DNA from: Sphingopyxis terrae subsp. terrae NBRC 15098
GTDB lineage: Bacteria; Pseudomonadota; Alphaproteobacteria; Sphingomonadales; Sphingomonadaceae
Length of the DNA stretch: 61,856 nucleotides
Assembly (NCBI RefSeq): GCF_001598815.1
Contig: NZ_BCZQ01000013.1
Span: 1-61,856 of the forward strand
Reading direction: 5' to 3'
Shown here in pieces: positions 25,683 to 34,283 of the stretch. A program made the translations under genes and the position numbers. The notes under the pieces were generated by a model. It was not told where the DNA came from and searched no databases. It saw nothing but the letters and a program-made list of their open reading frames with translations. Position 1 is the first letter of the stretch, and every line of letters starts with the position of its first letter.

Positions 25683-27328
25683 CAGCCGCCCTTCTTGTAA
25701 TAGCGGTAACCGCCGATCCAGGTTTCGAGCGGCACCATCTTGCGGATGTCCTCGGGGCTGGCGAGCAGCAGGTCGGTGTCGACGATCAGGAAGTCGGCGC
25801 GCATCCCCGGCATCAGCGTACCGAGCCGGTCCTCGGCGAAGGCGGCATAGGCGGCGCTGCGCGTGAAGCCGTCGAGCGCGGTCTCGCGCGAAACCGCCTC
25901 TTCGGGATGCCAGCCGCCGAACGGCTGACCCTGAGCGTCGGTGCGCGAGATGGCGGCGGCGATGCCGGGGAAGGGGTTGGCGCTTTCGACCGGCACATCC
26001 GACCCGAAAGCGAGGCGGACGCCGGCATTTTCCATGCTGCGCCACGCATAGGCGCCCTTCAGCCGGTCGGGCCCGAGGCGGGCTTCGGCCATCAGCCGGT
26101 CGGACGGCTGGTGGATCGGTTGCATCGACGCGATGACGCCGAGCTTGGCGAAACGCGGGATGTCGGCGGGATCGACGATCTGCGCATGTTCGATCCGCCA
26201 GCGCCGTTCGCCGGGCAGATCGGCGGTGAGATCGGTGATTGCGTCGAGCGCCTCGGCATTGGCGGCGTCTCCAATCGCGTGGATCGCGACCTGAAACTTG
26301 TCCATCGAGGCGCGGACCATCTTGTTGCGCAATTGCGCCGGGGTCAGCAGCGGCAGGCCCTTCTGGCCCGGCGCGTCGGCATAGGGCGCCTTGAGCCACG
26401 CGCCGCGCGACCCGAGCGCGCCGTCGAGATAGAGCTTCACCCCCACCATGCGCAGCTTGTCGTCATAGAGCCACGGCGTCGGCCCCGGACCCGCGATCAG
26501 CGCCATATTGTCGATGTCGCCGCCGTAGCTGAGGATACGGATCGCGAGCTGGTGCTTGTCGCCCGCGCGGCGATACGCCTGCCATTCCTGGATCGTCGTG
26601 CCCATGTCGGCGATCGCGGTGATTCCCTGGGCGAGCAACTGCTGCTGCGCGGCGAGGAAGGCGCGATCGAGGTCGCGCGCGAGCGGCTTGGGCTTGGCGC
26701 TGTCGATCAGCGCGACCGCGGCATCGACGAAGACGCCGGCGGGCTTGCCGTCCACTATCTCGATCCGGCCGCCCTCGGGCGCCTTGGTCGCGGCGGTGAT
26801 CTTTGCTGCCGTCATTGCAGCGCTGTTGGCCCATCCGGCATGGCCATCGACGCGTTCGAGCCAGACCGGCCGGTCGGGCACGACCGCGTCGAGATCGGCC
26901 GCGGTCGGGAAGCGGCCCAATCCCCATTTTTCCTGATTCCACCCGCGCCCGATGATCCACGGCAGCTCGGGGTTTTCGTCGGCATATTTCTTGATCGCCG
27001 CCTGTGCCTCGGCCAGCGAGCGCGTGTCCGAGAGGTCGAGCAGCATGAGCGACAGGCCCAGGCCCATCAGATGGCCATGTGCGTCGATCATGCCCGGGAT
27101 CAGCGTCCGGCCCTTGCCGTCTTCCTTGAAATCGGGGCGTTCGGGGCGCTTGTCCTTGCGGTCGAGGAGCTGCTTCACCTTGCCGTCGGTGCCGATCACC
27201 ATGCCGGTGAATCGCACGACCTTGCCGTCCTTGTCGAGCGTGATGCCGTTGACATTGTCGACGAGCGTATCGGCCTGCGCGGGTGCAGCGAGCAGGAGGG
27301 CGATGACGGTTAGGGCTAGGCGCTTCAT
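25682..27328 (-). CDS. exported amidohydrolase, YtcJ-like
   Basis: A 548-residue metal-dependent hydrolase of the amidohydrolase superfamily. The N-terminus MKRLALTVIALLLAAPAQA is a clear signal peptide. The metal-binding HxH is in LIPGMIDAHGHLMG, later ligands are in IHAIGDAANAEALD and RIEHAQIVD, and GSDVPVESANPFPGI holds the conserved aspartate. YtcJ-like proteins hydrolyse amide or formamide bonds in small molecules; the substrate here is unknown. It overlaps its upstream neighbour by four bases (ATGA) and its downstream one by one base. Confidence 0.9.
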   Translation of the reverse strand: MKRLALTVIALLLAAPAQADTLVDNVNGITLDKDGKVVRFTGMVIGTDGKVKQLLDRKDKRPERPDFKEDGKGRTLIPGMIDAHGHLMGLGLSLMLLDLSDTRSLAEAQAAIKKYADENPELPWIIGRGWNQEKWGLGRFPTAADLDAVVPDRPVWLERVDGHAGWANSAAMTAAKITAATKAPEGGRIEIVDGKPAGVFVDAAVALIDSAKPKPLARDLDRAFLAAQQQLLAQGITAIADMGTTIQEWQAYRRAGDKHQLAIRILSYGGDIDNMALIAGPGPTPWLYDDKLRMVGVKLYLDGALGSRGAWLKAPYADAPGQKGLPLLTPAQLRNKMVRASMDKFQVAIHAIGDAANAEALDAITDLTADLPGERRWRIEHAQIVDPADIPRFAKLGVIASMQPIHQPSDRLMAEARLGPDRLKGAYAWRSMENAGVRLAFGSDVPVESANPFPGIAAAISRTDAQGQPFGGWHPEEAVSRETALDGFTRSAAYAAFAEDRLGTLMPGMRADFLIVDTDLLLASPEDIRKMVPLETWIGGYRYYKKGG

Positions 27329-28203
27329 TTCGGCAACCTCGTCACGAGTGAGCTCGTGTCGAGGCGGCCGCCGCCCGCACCCTGCACCTCGGCATAAAAT
27401 TGATCGACCAGCGCCGCGACGGGAAGCGTCGCGCCGTTGACGCGGGCTTCGTCGAGCGCGAGGCCCAGATCCTTGCGCATCCAGTCGACCGCAAAGCCGA
27501 AATCATATTCGTCCTTCGCCATCGTGCCCCAGCGGTTAAGCATCTGCCAGCTTGCCGCGGCGCCGCCCGAGACAGCTTCGAAAACCTTGTCGGTGTCGAG
27601 GTCCGACGCCTGGGCGAAGCGCAGCGCTTCGGAGAGGCCCTGAAGCACCCCGGCGATCGCGATCTGGTTGACCATCTTGGTCGTCTGGCCCGCGCCCGGC
27701 CCGCCGATATGGACGATGCGCGCGGCATAGGCGCGCATCAGGGGCTCGGCGGCGGCGAAGGCGGCGTCGCTGGCGCCGCACATGATCGACAGCGCCCCAT
27801 TCTGCGCGCCCGCCTGACCGCCCGAAACCGGCGCATCGACGCACAGCAGGCCGCGCGCATCGGCCTCTTCGGCCAGGCGCCGGGCGATTCGGGCGGAGAC
27901 GGTCGTGTGATCGACGAAGACCGCGCCGGACTTCATCGCGCCGAAGGCCCCGTCGTCGCCGAGCGTCACCGCCGCGAGATCGTCGTCGTTGCCGACGCAG
28001 GCGAACACCGCATCGGCGCCCGCGGCGGCGGCGGCGGGGCTGTCCGCTGCCTGGCCGCCATAATCCGCCGCCCAGGCGTCGGCCTTGGCGCGGGTGCGGT
28101 TATAGACGGTGACAGCATGACCGGCCTTGACGAGATGGCCGGCCATCGGACCGCCCATGATGCCGGTGCCGATGAAGGCGATGCGCAATTTTTCTTCGCT
28201 CAT
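27325..28203 (-). CDS. NAD(P)-dependent beta-hydroxyacid dehydrogenase (3-hydroxyisobutyrate dehydrogenase family)
   Basis: A 292-residue dehydrogenase. The start MSEEKLRIAFIGTGIMGG (28203) was preferred over an ATG 18 bases earlier because it places the Rossmann motif close to the N-terminus as usual. Family signatures are GTGIMGGPMAGHL, the substrate loop DAPVSGGQAGAQNG and the catalytic lysine in GQTTKMVNQ. It oxidises a 3-hydroxy acid or reduces the semialdehyde (3-hydroxyisobutyrate, glycerate or a related compound). It heads the four-gene minus-strand unit and is divergent from ilvA by 59 bases. Confidence 0.92.
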   Translation of the reverse strand: MSEEKLRIAFIGTGIMGGPMAGHLVKAGHAVTVYNRTRAKADAWAADYGGQAADSPAAAAAGADAVFACVGNDDDLAAVTLGDDGAFGAMKSGAVFVDHTTVSARIARRLAEEADARGLLCVDAPVSGGQAGAQNGALSIMCGASDAAFAAAEPLMRAYAARIVHIGGPGAGQTTKMVNQIAIAGVLQGLSEALRFAQASDLDTDKVFEAVSGGAAASWQMLNRWGTMAKDEYDFGFAVDWMRKDLGLALDEARVNGATLPVAALVDQFYAEVQGAGGGRLDTSSLVTRLPK

Positions 28204-28262
28204 GCCGCGGTCCATAACCATGGTTTGCGCGCGGCGCCAGATAGGGTAGGGGGCTTGCCGCT

Positions 28263-29513
28263 ATGACCGATCAATCCATCCTGACCGCCGCCGCCGATTT
28301 TCCGGCGATAAACCTGGACGATGTGCGGGCGGCTGCGGGACGAATTGAGGGCGCGGTTGTCCGCACCCCGACGCTGAAGTCGCAGACGCTGTCCGAACTG
28401 GTCGGCGCCGAGGTGTGGCTGAAGTTCGAAAATCTGCAGTTCACCGCGGCCTACAAGGAACGCGGCGCGCTGAACGCCCTGCTGCTGCTCAGCGACGAAG
28501 CGAAAGCGCGGGGCGTGATCGCGGCGTCGGCGGGCAATCATGCGCAGGGCCTTGCCTATCATGGCAAGCGGCTCGGCGTGCCCGTGACCATCGTCATGCC
28601 GAGCACGACGCCGCAGGTGAAAGTGTCGCAGACCGCGAGCCACGGCGCGCAGATCGTGTTGTTCGGCGAAAAATTCGACGATGCCTACGCCCATGCACGC
28701 GAGCTGGAGGCGGAACGCGGGCTGACCTTCGTCCATCCGTTCGACCATCCGCACGTCGCGGCGGGGCAGGGGACGGTCGCGCTCGAAATGCTCGAGGATG
28801 TACCCGAACTCGATACGCTGATCGTGCCGATCGGCGGCGGCGGGCTGCTGGCGGGCATGGGCACCGCGGCGCGCGGGATCAAGAATGACATGCGCCTCGT
28901 CGGCGTGCAGGCCGAACTTTACCCGTCGATGTATGCCGAGCTGAACGGCGTCGACATGGCGTGCGAGGGCGATACGCTGGCCGAGGGCATCGCGGTCAAG
29001 GAACCGGGAAGCTATACGCGCAAGCTCGTCGCCGAACTCAACGACGATATCGTGCTGGTCGCCGAGCGCCATCTGGAGCGCGCGGTCAGCCTGCTGCTCC
29101 AGATCGAAAAGACGGTGGTCGAAGGCGCGGGCGCGGCGGGCCTCGCCGCGATGCTCGCGCATCCCGAGGAATTCGCCGGGCGCAAGGTCGGCCTGGTGCT
29201 GACCGGCGGCAATATCGACACGCGCCTGCTCGCGAACGTGCTGCTGCGCGACCTTGCGCGATCGGGCCGCATCGCGCGGCTGCGCATCCGGTTGCAGGAC
29301 CGCCCCGGCGCACTGTTCAAGGTGATGGAGGTGTTCAACGAAAAGCAGGTGAACATCATCGAAATCTATCACCAGCGCATCTTCACGACGCTGCCCGCCA
29401 AGGGGTTGATCACCGACATCGAATGCGAGGCGCGCGACAAGGAGCATCTCGACAGCCTCGTCTCGGCGCTGCGCGATGCGGGCTATATGGTCACGACGGT
29501 GGAACTGGCCTGA
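28263..29513 (+). CDS. ilvA: threonine ammonia-lyase with C-terminal ACT domain
   Basis: A 416-residue PLP enzyme that deaminates L-threonine to 2-oxobutanoate, feeding isoleucine synthesis. The PLP lysine is in FTAAYKERGALN, the phosphate-binding glycine loop in VPIGGGGLLAGMGT. One ACT-like domain fills the last ~90 residues (LQDRPGALFKVMEVFNEKQ), so this is the ~400-residue form with a single regulatory module rather than the longer E. coli IlvA. Divergent from the dehydrogenase operon; a MITE-like repeat follows the stop. Confidence 0.95.
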   Translation: MTDQSILTAAADFPAINLDDVRAAAGRIEGAVVRTPTLKSQTLSELVGAEVWLKFENLQFTAAYKERGALNALLLLSDEAKARGVIAASAGNHAQGLAYHGKRLGVPVTIVMPSTTPQVKVSQTASHGAQIVLFGEKFDDAYAHARELEAERGLTFVHPFDHPHVAAGQGTVALEMLEDVPELDTLIVPIGGGGLLAGMGTAARGIKNDMRLVGVQAELYPSMYAELNGVDMACEGDTLAEGIAVKEPGSYTRKLVAELNDDIVLVAERHLERAVSLLLQIEKTVVEGAGAAGLAAMLAHPEEFAGRKVGLVLTGGNIDTRLLANVLLRDLARSGRIARLRIRLQDRPGALFKVMEVFNEKQVNIIEIYHQRIFTTLPAKGLITDIECEARDKEHLDSLVSALRDAGYMVTTVELA

Positions 29514-29518
29514 TTTTT

Positions 29519-29668
29519 CCCCTCTCGCAAGCGGGAGGGACGGCGAGGCTTGGCAGCTTGCTGCCTAGCCGCAGCGGGGTGGGCTAGCCACGCCGCGTTC
29601 TTGCCCACCCTGTTGCGACTAGCGAACAAGTTCGCAAGCCTCACTGCCCCTCCCGCTTGCGGGAGGGG
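29519..29668. mobile_element. ~150-bp non-coding element with terminal inverted repeats (MITE-like)
   Basis: The ends 29519-29539 (CCCCTCTCGCAAGCGGGAGG) and 29648-29668 (CCCTCCCGCTTGCGGGAGGGG) are inverted repeats with one or two mismatches, and each end is itself a palindrome. The interior is non-coding and carries further inverted pairs (for example GGCAGCTTGCTGCC). It fills the gap between ilvA and the thioesterase gene. A related fragment lies at 484-582. No transposase or target duplication is evident. Confidence 0.6.
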
Positions 29669-29685
29669 ATTGCTATGGTGCCGCG

Positions 29686-30084
29686 ATGAAAGACTTCACG
29701 CTCTCCCTCACCGCTACGCCCGACGCCATCGACGAGCTCGGCCATGTCAACAATGCGGTCTGGGTCCAGTGGATCCAGCAGGTCGCGACGGGACATTGGG
29801 ACGCCGCGGCGCCGCAGAGCCACAAGGACGCCTATATCTGGGTCGTGGTGCGGCACGAGATCGACTATCTGCGCGCGCTCGGCCCCGGTGAGACGGTGAC
29901 GGCGCGCACCTGGGTCGCCGACAAGCCGCAGGGCGCGAAGTTCGACCGTTTCATGGAATTCACCGGCGCGGACGGCACGGTGCATGTGCGCGCGCGCACC
30001 GTGTGGGCCTTGCTCGACAAGGCGAGCGGCCGTCCGCTGCGCGTCACCGACGCGATCGTCGCCCCCTTTCGGGCCGACCGCTGA
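29686..30084 (+). CDS. hot-dog fold acyl-CoA thioesterase (YbgC/4-hydroxybenzoyl-CoA thioesterase family)
   Basis: A 132-residue single hot-dog domain protein that should hydrolyse acyl-CoA thioesters. The N-terminal segment DAIDELGHVNNAVWVQW is the family's active-site/helix region, with the conserved HVNN of the FcbC/YbgC group; IWVVVRHEIDYLRALGPGE follows as the central strand. The substrate is uncertain. It ends 22 bases before the stop of the convergent ggt gene. The start is the first ATG after the MITE-like repeat. Confidence 0.9.
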   Translation: MKDFTLSLTATPDAIDELGHVNNAVWVQWIQQVATGHWDAAAPQSHKDAYIWVVVRHEIDYLRALGPGETVTARTWVADKPQGAKFDRFMEFTGADGTVHVRARTVWALLDKASGRPLRVTDAIVAPFRADR

Positions 30085-30106
30085 GCGGTCCGGCCGTGCC
30101 GGGCGG

Positions 30107-31942
30107 TCAGTAGGCGAGCGCGCAGCCGTCGGCGCGCATCTCGCTCGCCGCGGCATAGACGCGCGTGTCGCCGTCCATGCGATGTTCGACGCACTGGTAG
30201 CGGCCGAAGCCGCCATCGGGATCGCCGATCGTCCAGCCGAGCGCCGCAAGCTGGGCCCTCGTCGCGGCGGGGACGCCGCTTTCGAGCCGCAGAAGTCCCT
30301 TGGGGCCGAGCCCCGGCGCATCCTCGCCCATCGATTGCGACGATCCTTCATGGTGCCAGCGCGGCGAATCGCCGGCGGCCTGGATTTCGAGGCCGTAATC
30401 GATGCGGTTGACCATGATCTGCGTCTGCCCCTGCGGCTGCATGTCGCCGCCCATCACCCCGAAGCTCATCCACGGCGTGTCGCCATGCGCGGCGAAACCG
30501 GGGATGATCGTCTGGAACGGGCGCTTGCCGGGGGCGTAGATATTCGGGTGGCCATCCTGCAGGCTGAACAACTGCCCGCGATCCTGGAACATGAAACCGA
30601 GGCCGTCGGCGACGAGACCCGATCCCATGCCGCGGAAGTTCGACTGGATCATCGACACCATCATACCGTCCTTGTCGGCGACGCTGAAATAGGTGGTATC
30701 GCCGTGGCTCGGCGCCTGCCCCGGATGGACCGGGGTCAGGATGCGGTCGGGGCGGATCAGCCGGGCGCGCTCGGCGGCATAATCCTTCGAGATCAGCCAT
30801 TCGACCGGCACGTTCGAAAAATGCGGATCGGCATAATAGCGCGCGCGATCTTCATAGGCGAGGCGCTTTGCCTCTGCCTGAAGATGGATCGACAACGCGG
30901 ACTGGAACCCCGCGCCCTTCAGGTCGAAATTTTCGAGGATGTTGAGCATCTGCAGCGTCGCGATGCCCTGCGTGTTGGCGCCGAGTGCATAGACGTCGGT
31001 GCCGCGGTAGGATGTGCGGTGCGGTTCGATCCATTCGGAGCGGTGCGCGGCCAGATCCTCGCGGCGCAGCCAGCCCCCGATGCGCCGGAAATAGGCGTCG
31101 ATCGTCCGCGCAATCTCGCCATCGTAAAAGACGTCGCGGCCGCCCTCGGCGATCAGGCGGAAGGTGCGCGCGAGGTCCGGGTTGCGGAAGACCTGTCCCG
31201 CTTGCGGCCCCTTGCCGTCGGCCATGCCATAGGTGCGCAGCGCATTGTCGACCTCTTCGATCCCGCGCCCCGGCTGGCGAAAACCGGCAAGGCTGCGGCG
31301 GATATAATAAGCGATCATGTCGGGGACCGGGGCGCCCGCCTCGGCATGGGCGATGACCGGTTCGAAAAGCTCCTTCCAAGGCAGCTTGCCGTAGCGCTGG
31401 TGCATCGTCCACCACGCGTCGACCGTCCCCGGCACCGACACCGCGATCGCGCCATAGGCCGGGATCGCGCCGCCCTTTGCGCGCGACCGCACGGTGGCGA
31501 GGTCGAGCGCGCGGGGGCTTTTGCCAGACCCCGCCAGCCCGACGACCTTCTTTGCCTTCGGATCCCAGATCATCGCATAGGCGTCGCCGCCGATGCCGTT
31601 GGCGGTTGGTTCGAGCAGGCCGAGGCAGGCGTTGGTCGCGATCGCGGCGTCGACCGCCGACCCGCCGCGCTTCAGCATGTCGATCCCCGCCTGCGTCGCG
31701 AGCGGGTGCGCGGTGCCGACCGCGCCGCTGAGGCCGTAGGCGGCGGTACGCGAGGCGAAGCTCGCACCGACCGGCCGGTCGCCGGCATGCACGTCGGGTC
31801 GCAGGAAGCGTTCGCTGTCCTTGTCCCACGCGGGCGGCAGCGCCGGATCGCCTTTGGGCGCCGGCTTCGCGGACTGGGCAAGCCCGGCGGTCGGCAACAG
31901 GGCGACGGCGGGGGCGGCAGCAAGAAGCGTGCGACGGCGCAT
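30107..31942 (-). CDS. ggt: gamma-glutamyltransferase
   Basis: A 611-residue N-terminal nucleophile hydrolase that cleaves or transfers the gamma-glutamyl group of glutathione and related amides, as a periplasmic heterodimer after self-cleavage. The start MRRRTLLAAAPAVALLPTAG gives a signal peptide with a possible twin-arginine motif; the open frame upstream of it runs antisense-free into the gap and is not coding. The self-processing/catalytic threonine is the first of the pair in SHGDTTYFSVAD. GSAVDAAIATNACLGLLEP and GIGGDAYAMIWD are family signatures. It lies 76 bases after astB, possibly in the same transcript. Confidence 0.94.
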   Translation of the reverse strand: MRRRTLLAAAPAVALLPTAGLAQSAKPAPKGDPALPPAWDKDSERFLRPDVHAGDRPVGASFASRTAAYGLSGAVGTAHPLATQAGIDMLKRGGSAVDAAIATNACLGLLEPTANGIGGDAYAMIWDPKAKKVVGLAGSGKSPRALDLATVRSRAKGGAIPAYGAIAVSVPGTVDAWWTMHQRYGKLPWKELFEPVIAHAEAGAPVPDMIAYYIRRSLAGFRQPGRGIEEVDNALRTYGMADGKGPQAGQVFRNPDLARTFRLIAEGGRDVFYDGEIARTIDAYFRRIGGWLRREDLAAHRSEWIEPHRTSYRGTDVYALGANTQGIATLQMLNILENFDLKGAGFQSALSIHLQAEAKRLAYEDRARYYADPHFSNVPVEWLISKDYAAERARLIRPDRILTPVHPGQAPSHGDTTYFSVADKDGMMVSMIQSNFRGMGSGLVADGLGFMFQDRGQLFSLQDGHPNIYAPGKRPFQTIIPGFAAHGDTPWMSFGVMGGDMQPQGQTQIMVNRIDYGLEIQAAGDSPRWHHEGSSQSMGEDAPGLGPKGLLRLESGVPAATRAQLAALGWTIGDPDGGFGRYQCVEHRMDGDTRVYAAASEMRADGCALAY

Positions 31943-32018
31943 GGCGATGTCCTTTGAAATTTTCTGTCGCCCCTTTGTTGCGCCATGCGGCAGGCTTGGC
32001 AAGGGGCGTGGAGGCTCT

Positions 32019-33269
32019 CTACCCGAGTTCGGTAAGGTCGAGCGCCGCGAGCAACTGCGCGCGGGCGCGGCGGACATCGGCGGTGAGCGCGGGCGAAGCG
32101 AGGTCGCCGGGCGCGATCGCTTCGGGCCAGTGCGCCGCGACGACGGCGGCGATCCGGTCGAGCGTGGCTTCGTCGGCCATGAACCGCGGATCGACGGTCG
32201 CCGGATCGGCGACGACGCGCAGGCGCAGGCAGGCGGGACCACCGCCATTGGCCATCGACTGGCGCACGTCGACCGGAAACAGCCGCCGGATCGGGCCGTT
32301 GCCCGCGACATGCGCCTCGAGCCAGGTCCACACGCTCGGCGTCTCGCGCGCTTCGGTGGGGAGGATCAGCCCCATGCCGACGTCGTCCGGCAGGCTGACG
32401 AGCTGCGCGTTGAACAGATAGGATTTGATCGCATCGGGCAGGCTGACCGCGCTTGCCGGGACTTCGACGATCTCGACCTCGGGAAAGGCCGCGCGGATCT
32501 GCGCATGCGCCGCCGTGCGGTCCTCGAAAGCGGTTTCGTGGGTGAACAGCACGCGCTCGTTGGCGACCGCAACGACGTCGTTGTGAAAGGCGCCGCCCTG
32601 GATCGCGGTGTCCGATTGCCGGATGAACAGCGTCCGGTCGGGATCGAGCCGGTGGTGGCGCGCGATCGCTTTCGAGGCGTCGAGATGCTGGCGCGCCGGG
32701 AAGCGCCCGCCGCCGACGCCATAGACGAAAATCTCCACCCCCGGCTGGCCATGGCCGGCGCACAGCCGCATGTGATTGGCGGCGCCCTCGTCGCCGAACG
32801 GCGCGGGGACCGGGCCGTGCACCACAAAGGCGGGATGCGCGAAGGCGAGCCGGAGCTGGGCGAGCGTGCCCTGCCATTCATGGCTGCGGTGCGGCATGGT
32901 GACGAGGTTGGCGACGGTGAGATGGCATTTGCCGTCGCCGCTGTCGGGCGCGGGCGAGACGGTGGCGGCATTGGCGGCCCACATCGACGAAGCCGACCAG
33001 GCCTGCGCGCGCAGATGCGCTTCGGCGCTGTCGAGGTCGGTCGCGAGCGCCGCGAGCCACGCCGCATCGGGACGGTCGAGCGGCGCGAAAAAGCCCTGCG
33101 GCAGCCCAAGCGCGAGGTTGTGGCGCATCTTGTCGATGCCCTGCAGCGCCGCGGCGCGCGGCTGCGACACGTCGCCGGCATTGCTGGCCGAAGCCATGTT
33201 GCCGCGGCTGAGGCCGGCGTAATTATGCGTCGGGCCGATGATGCCGTCGAAGTTGATTTCGGTGATCAT
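32019..33269 (-). CDS. astB: N-succinylarginine dihydrolase
   Basis: A 416-residue enzyme, the second step of the arginine succinyltransferase (AST) pathway, converting N2-succinylarginine to N2-succinylornithine with release of ammonia and CO2. The start ITEINFDGIIGPTHNYAGLS is diagnostic, FHNDVVAVANERVLF carries a catalytic histidine and NGGGPACLRLRV the catalytic cysteine. It is somewhat shorter than the E. coli enzyme. It begins three bases after the astA stop, so the genes are cotranscribed. Confidence 0.97.
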   Translation of the reverse strand: MITEINFDGIIGPTHNYAGLSRGNMASASNAGDVSQPRAAALQGIDKMRHNLALGLPQGFFAPLDRPDAAWLAALATDLDSAEAHLRAQAWSASSMWAANAATVSPAPDSGDGKCHLTVANLVTMPHRSHEWQGTLAQLRLAFAHPAFVVHGPVPAPFGDEGAANHMRLCAGHGQPGVEIFVYGVGGGRFPARQHLDASKAIARHHRLDPDRTLFIRQSDTAIQGGAFHNDVVAVANERVLFTHETAFEDRTAAHAQIRAAFPEVEIVEVPASAVSLPDAIKSYLFNAQLVSLPDDVGMGLILPTEARETPSVWTWLEAHVAGNGPIRRLFPVDVRQSMANGGGPACLRLRVVADPATVDPRFMADEATLDRIAAVVAAHWPEAIAPGDLASPALTADVRRARAQLLAALDLTELG

Positions 33270-33272
33270 GGC

Positions 33273-34283
33273 TCAGCGCCCGATCCAGCTGATGGTATCG
33301 CCGGTGCCGATCTGCAGCAGCCGCGCCGTCTCGGCATCGATGCTGCCGCCCGCGCCGACCTTGCCGAAGCAGCAGCGGAAATCGGCAAGGCGGCCCGTCG
33401 CGATCAGCGCGTCCGCGTCATCGTCCAACCGGTCGGCGACCCGCGTCACCTCGACATGCTGCGCGTCGCGGATGCTCGACACCTGATCGGTGCGCGCGGT
33501 CATCGTCGGGCCGCCGTCGAAAATGTCGATGTAATTTTCAAAAGCGAAGCCCTCATTCTCCAGCATCCGCATCGCGGCGCGGCCGGTGGGGTGGGGCACG
33601 CCGATCACGCTGCGCGCGGTTTCGGGCAGCATTGCGATATAGACCGGATGCTTGGGCATCAGGTCGGCGATGAACTGGTTGCCGTGGACGGCATTGAACT
33701 GGTCGGCTTCCTGAAAGCTCATGCCGAAGAATTTGCCGGCGACGCCGTCCCAGAAGGGCGATCCGCCCGCTTCGTCGATCACCCCGCGCAGCTCGGCCAG
33801 GATGCGGTCGCCGAAGCGCGCGCGGTGCCGCGCGATGAACAGATAGCGCGAGCGCGCGAGCAACAGTCCGAGCCCGCCGGCGCGCGCCGCGGGATGGAGG
33901 AACAGGCCGCCGACCTCGCTCGACCCGTTGAGATCGTTGCTGAGCATGAGCACCTGCGCGTGGAAGGTCCGCCCCAATTGCTCGCTGTGCTTGCTGTCGG
34001 TGCCGATGCGATAGCTGTAGAAGGGCCAGCGCTGGCCGACCTGGCCGAAAATCTGGCAGGTGCCGCGCACCTCGCCCGTTTCGGTGTCCTCGAGCATCAT
34101 CAGATAAAGCTCGTCGGAGGGATATTCGCGGTCGCTGGCGAAGCTGGCCTCGGCGCGATCGAGCTTGGCGCGCAGCGCCTTGCGGTCGGGCGGCAGATTG
34201 GTGAAGCCGCCCCCCGTCAGTTTCGCCATTTCGTAGATGCTTTGCAGGTCGCTCGGTTTCGCCGAGCGGATCACATAGCTCAC
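33273..34283 (-). CDS. astA: arginine N-succinyltransferase
   Basis: A 336-residue enzyme that starts the AST pathway by transferring succinyl from succinyl-CoA to the alpha-amino group of arginine. Characteristic segments are VIRSAKPSDLQSIYEMAK, GGGFTNLPPDR and GGLFLHPAARAGGLG, the GNAT-like CoA-binding region. The start is a GTG at 34283 whose bases overlap the TGA of the upstream hydrolase (GTGA); the length then matches the family (about 340). The open frame upstream lies over the hydrolase gene and is not used. Confidence 0.96.
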   Translation of the reverse strand: MSYVIRSAKPSDLQSIYEMAKLTGGGFTNLPPDRKALRAKLDRAEASFASDREYPSDELYLMMLEDTETGEVRGTCQIFGQVGQRWPFYSYRIGTDSKHSEQLGRTFHAQVLMLSNDLNGSSEVGGLFLHPAARAGGLGLLLARSRYLFIARHRARFGDRILAELRGVIDEAGGSPFWDGVAGKFFGMSFQEADQFNAVHGNQFIADLMPKHPVYIAMLPETARSVIGVPHPTGRAAMRMLENEGFAFENYIDIFDGGPTMTARTDQVSSIRDAQHVEVTRVADRLDDDADALIATGRLADFRCCFGKVGAGGSIDAETARLLQIGTGDTISWIGR

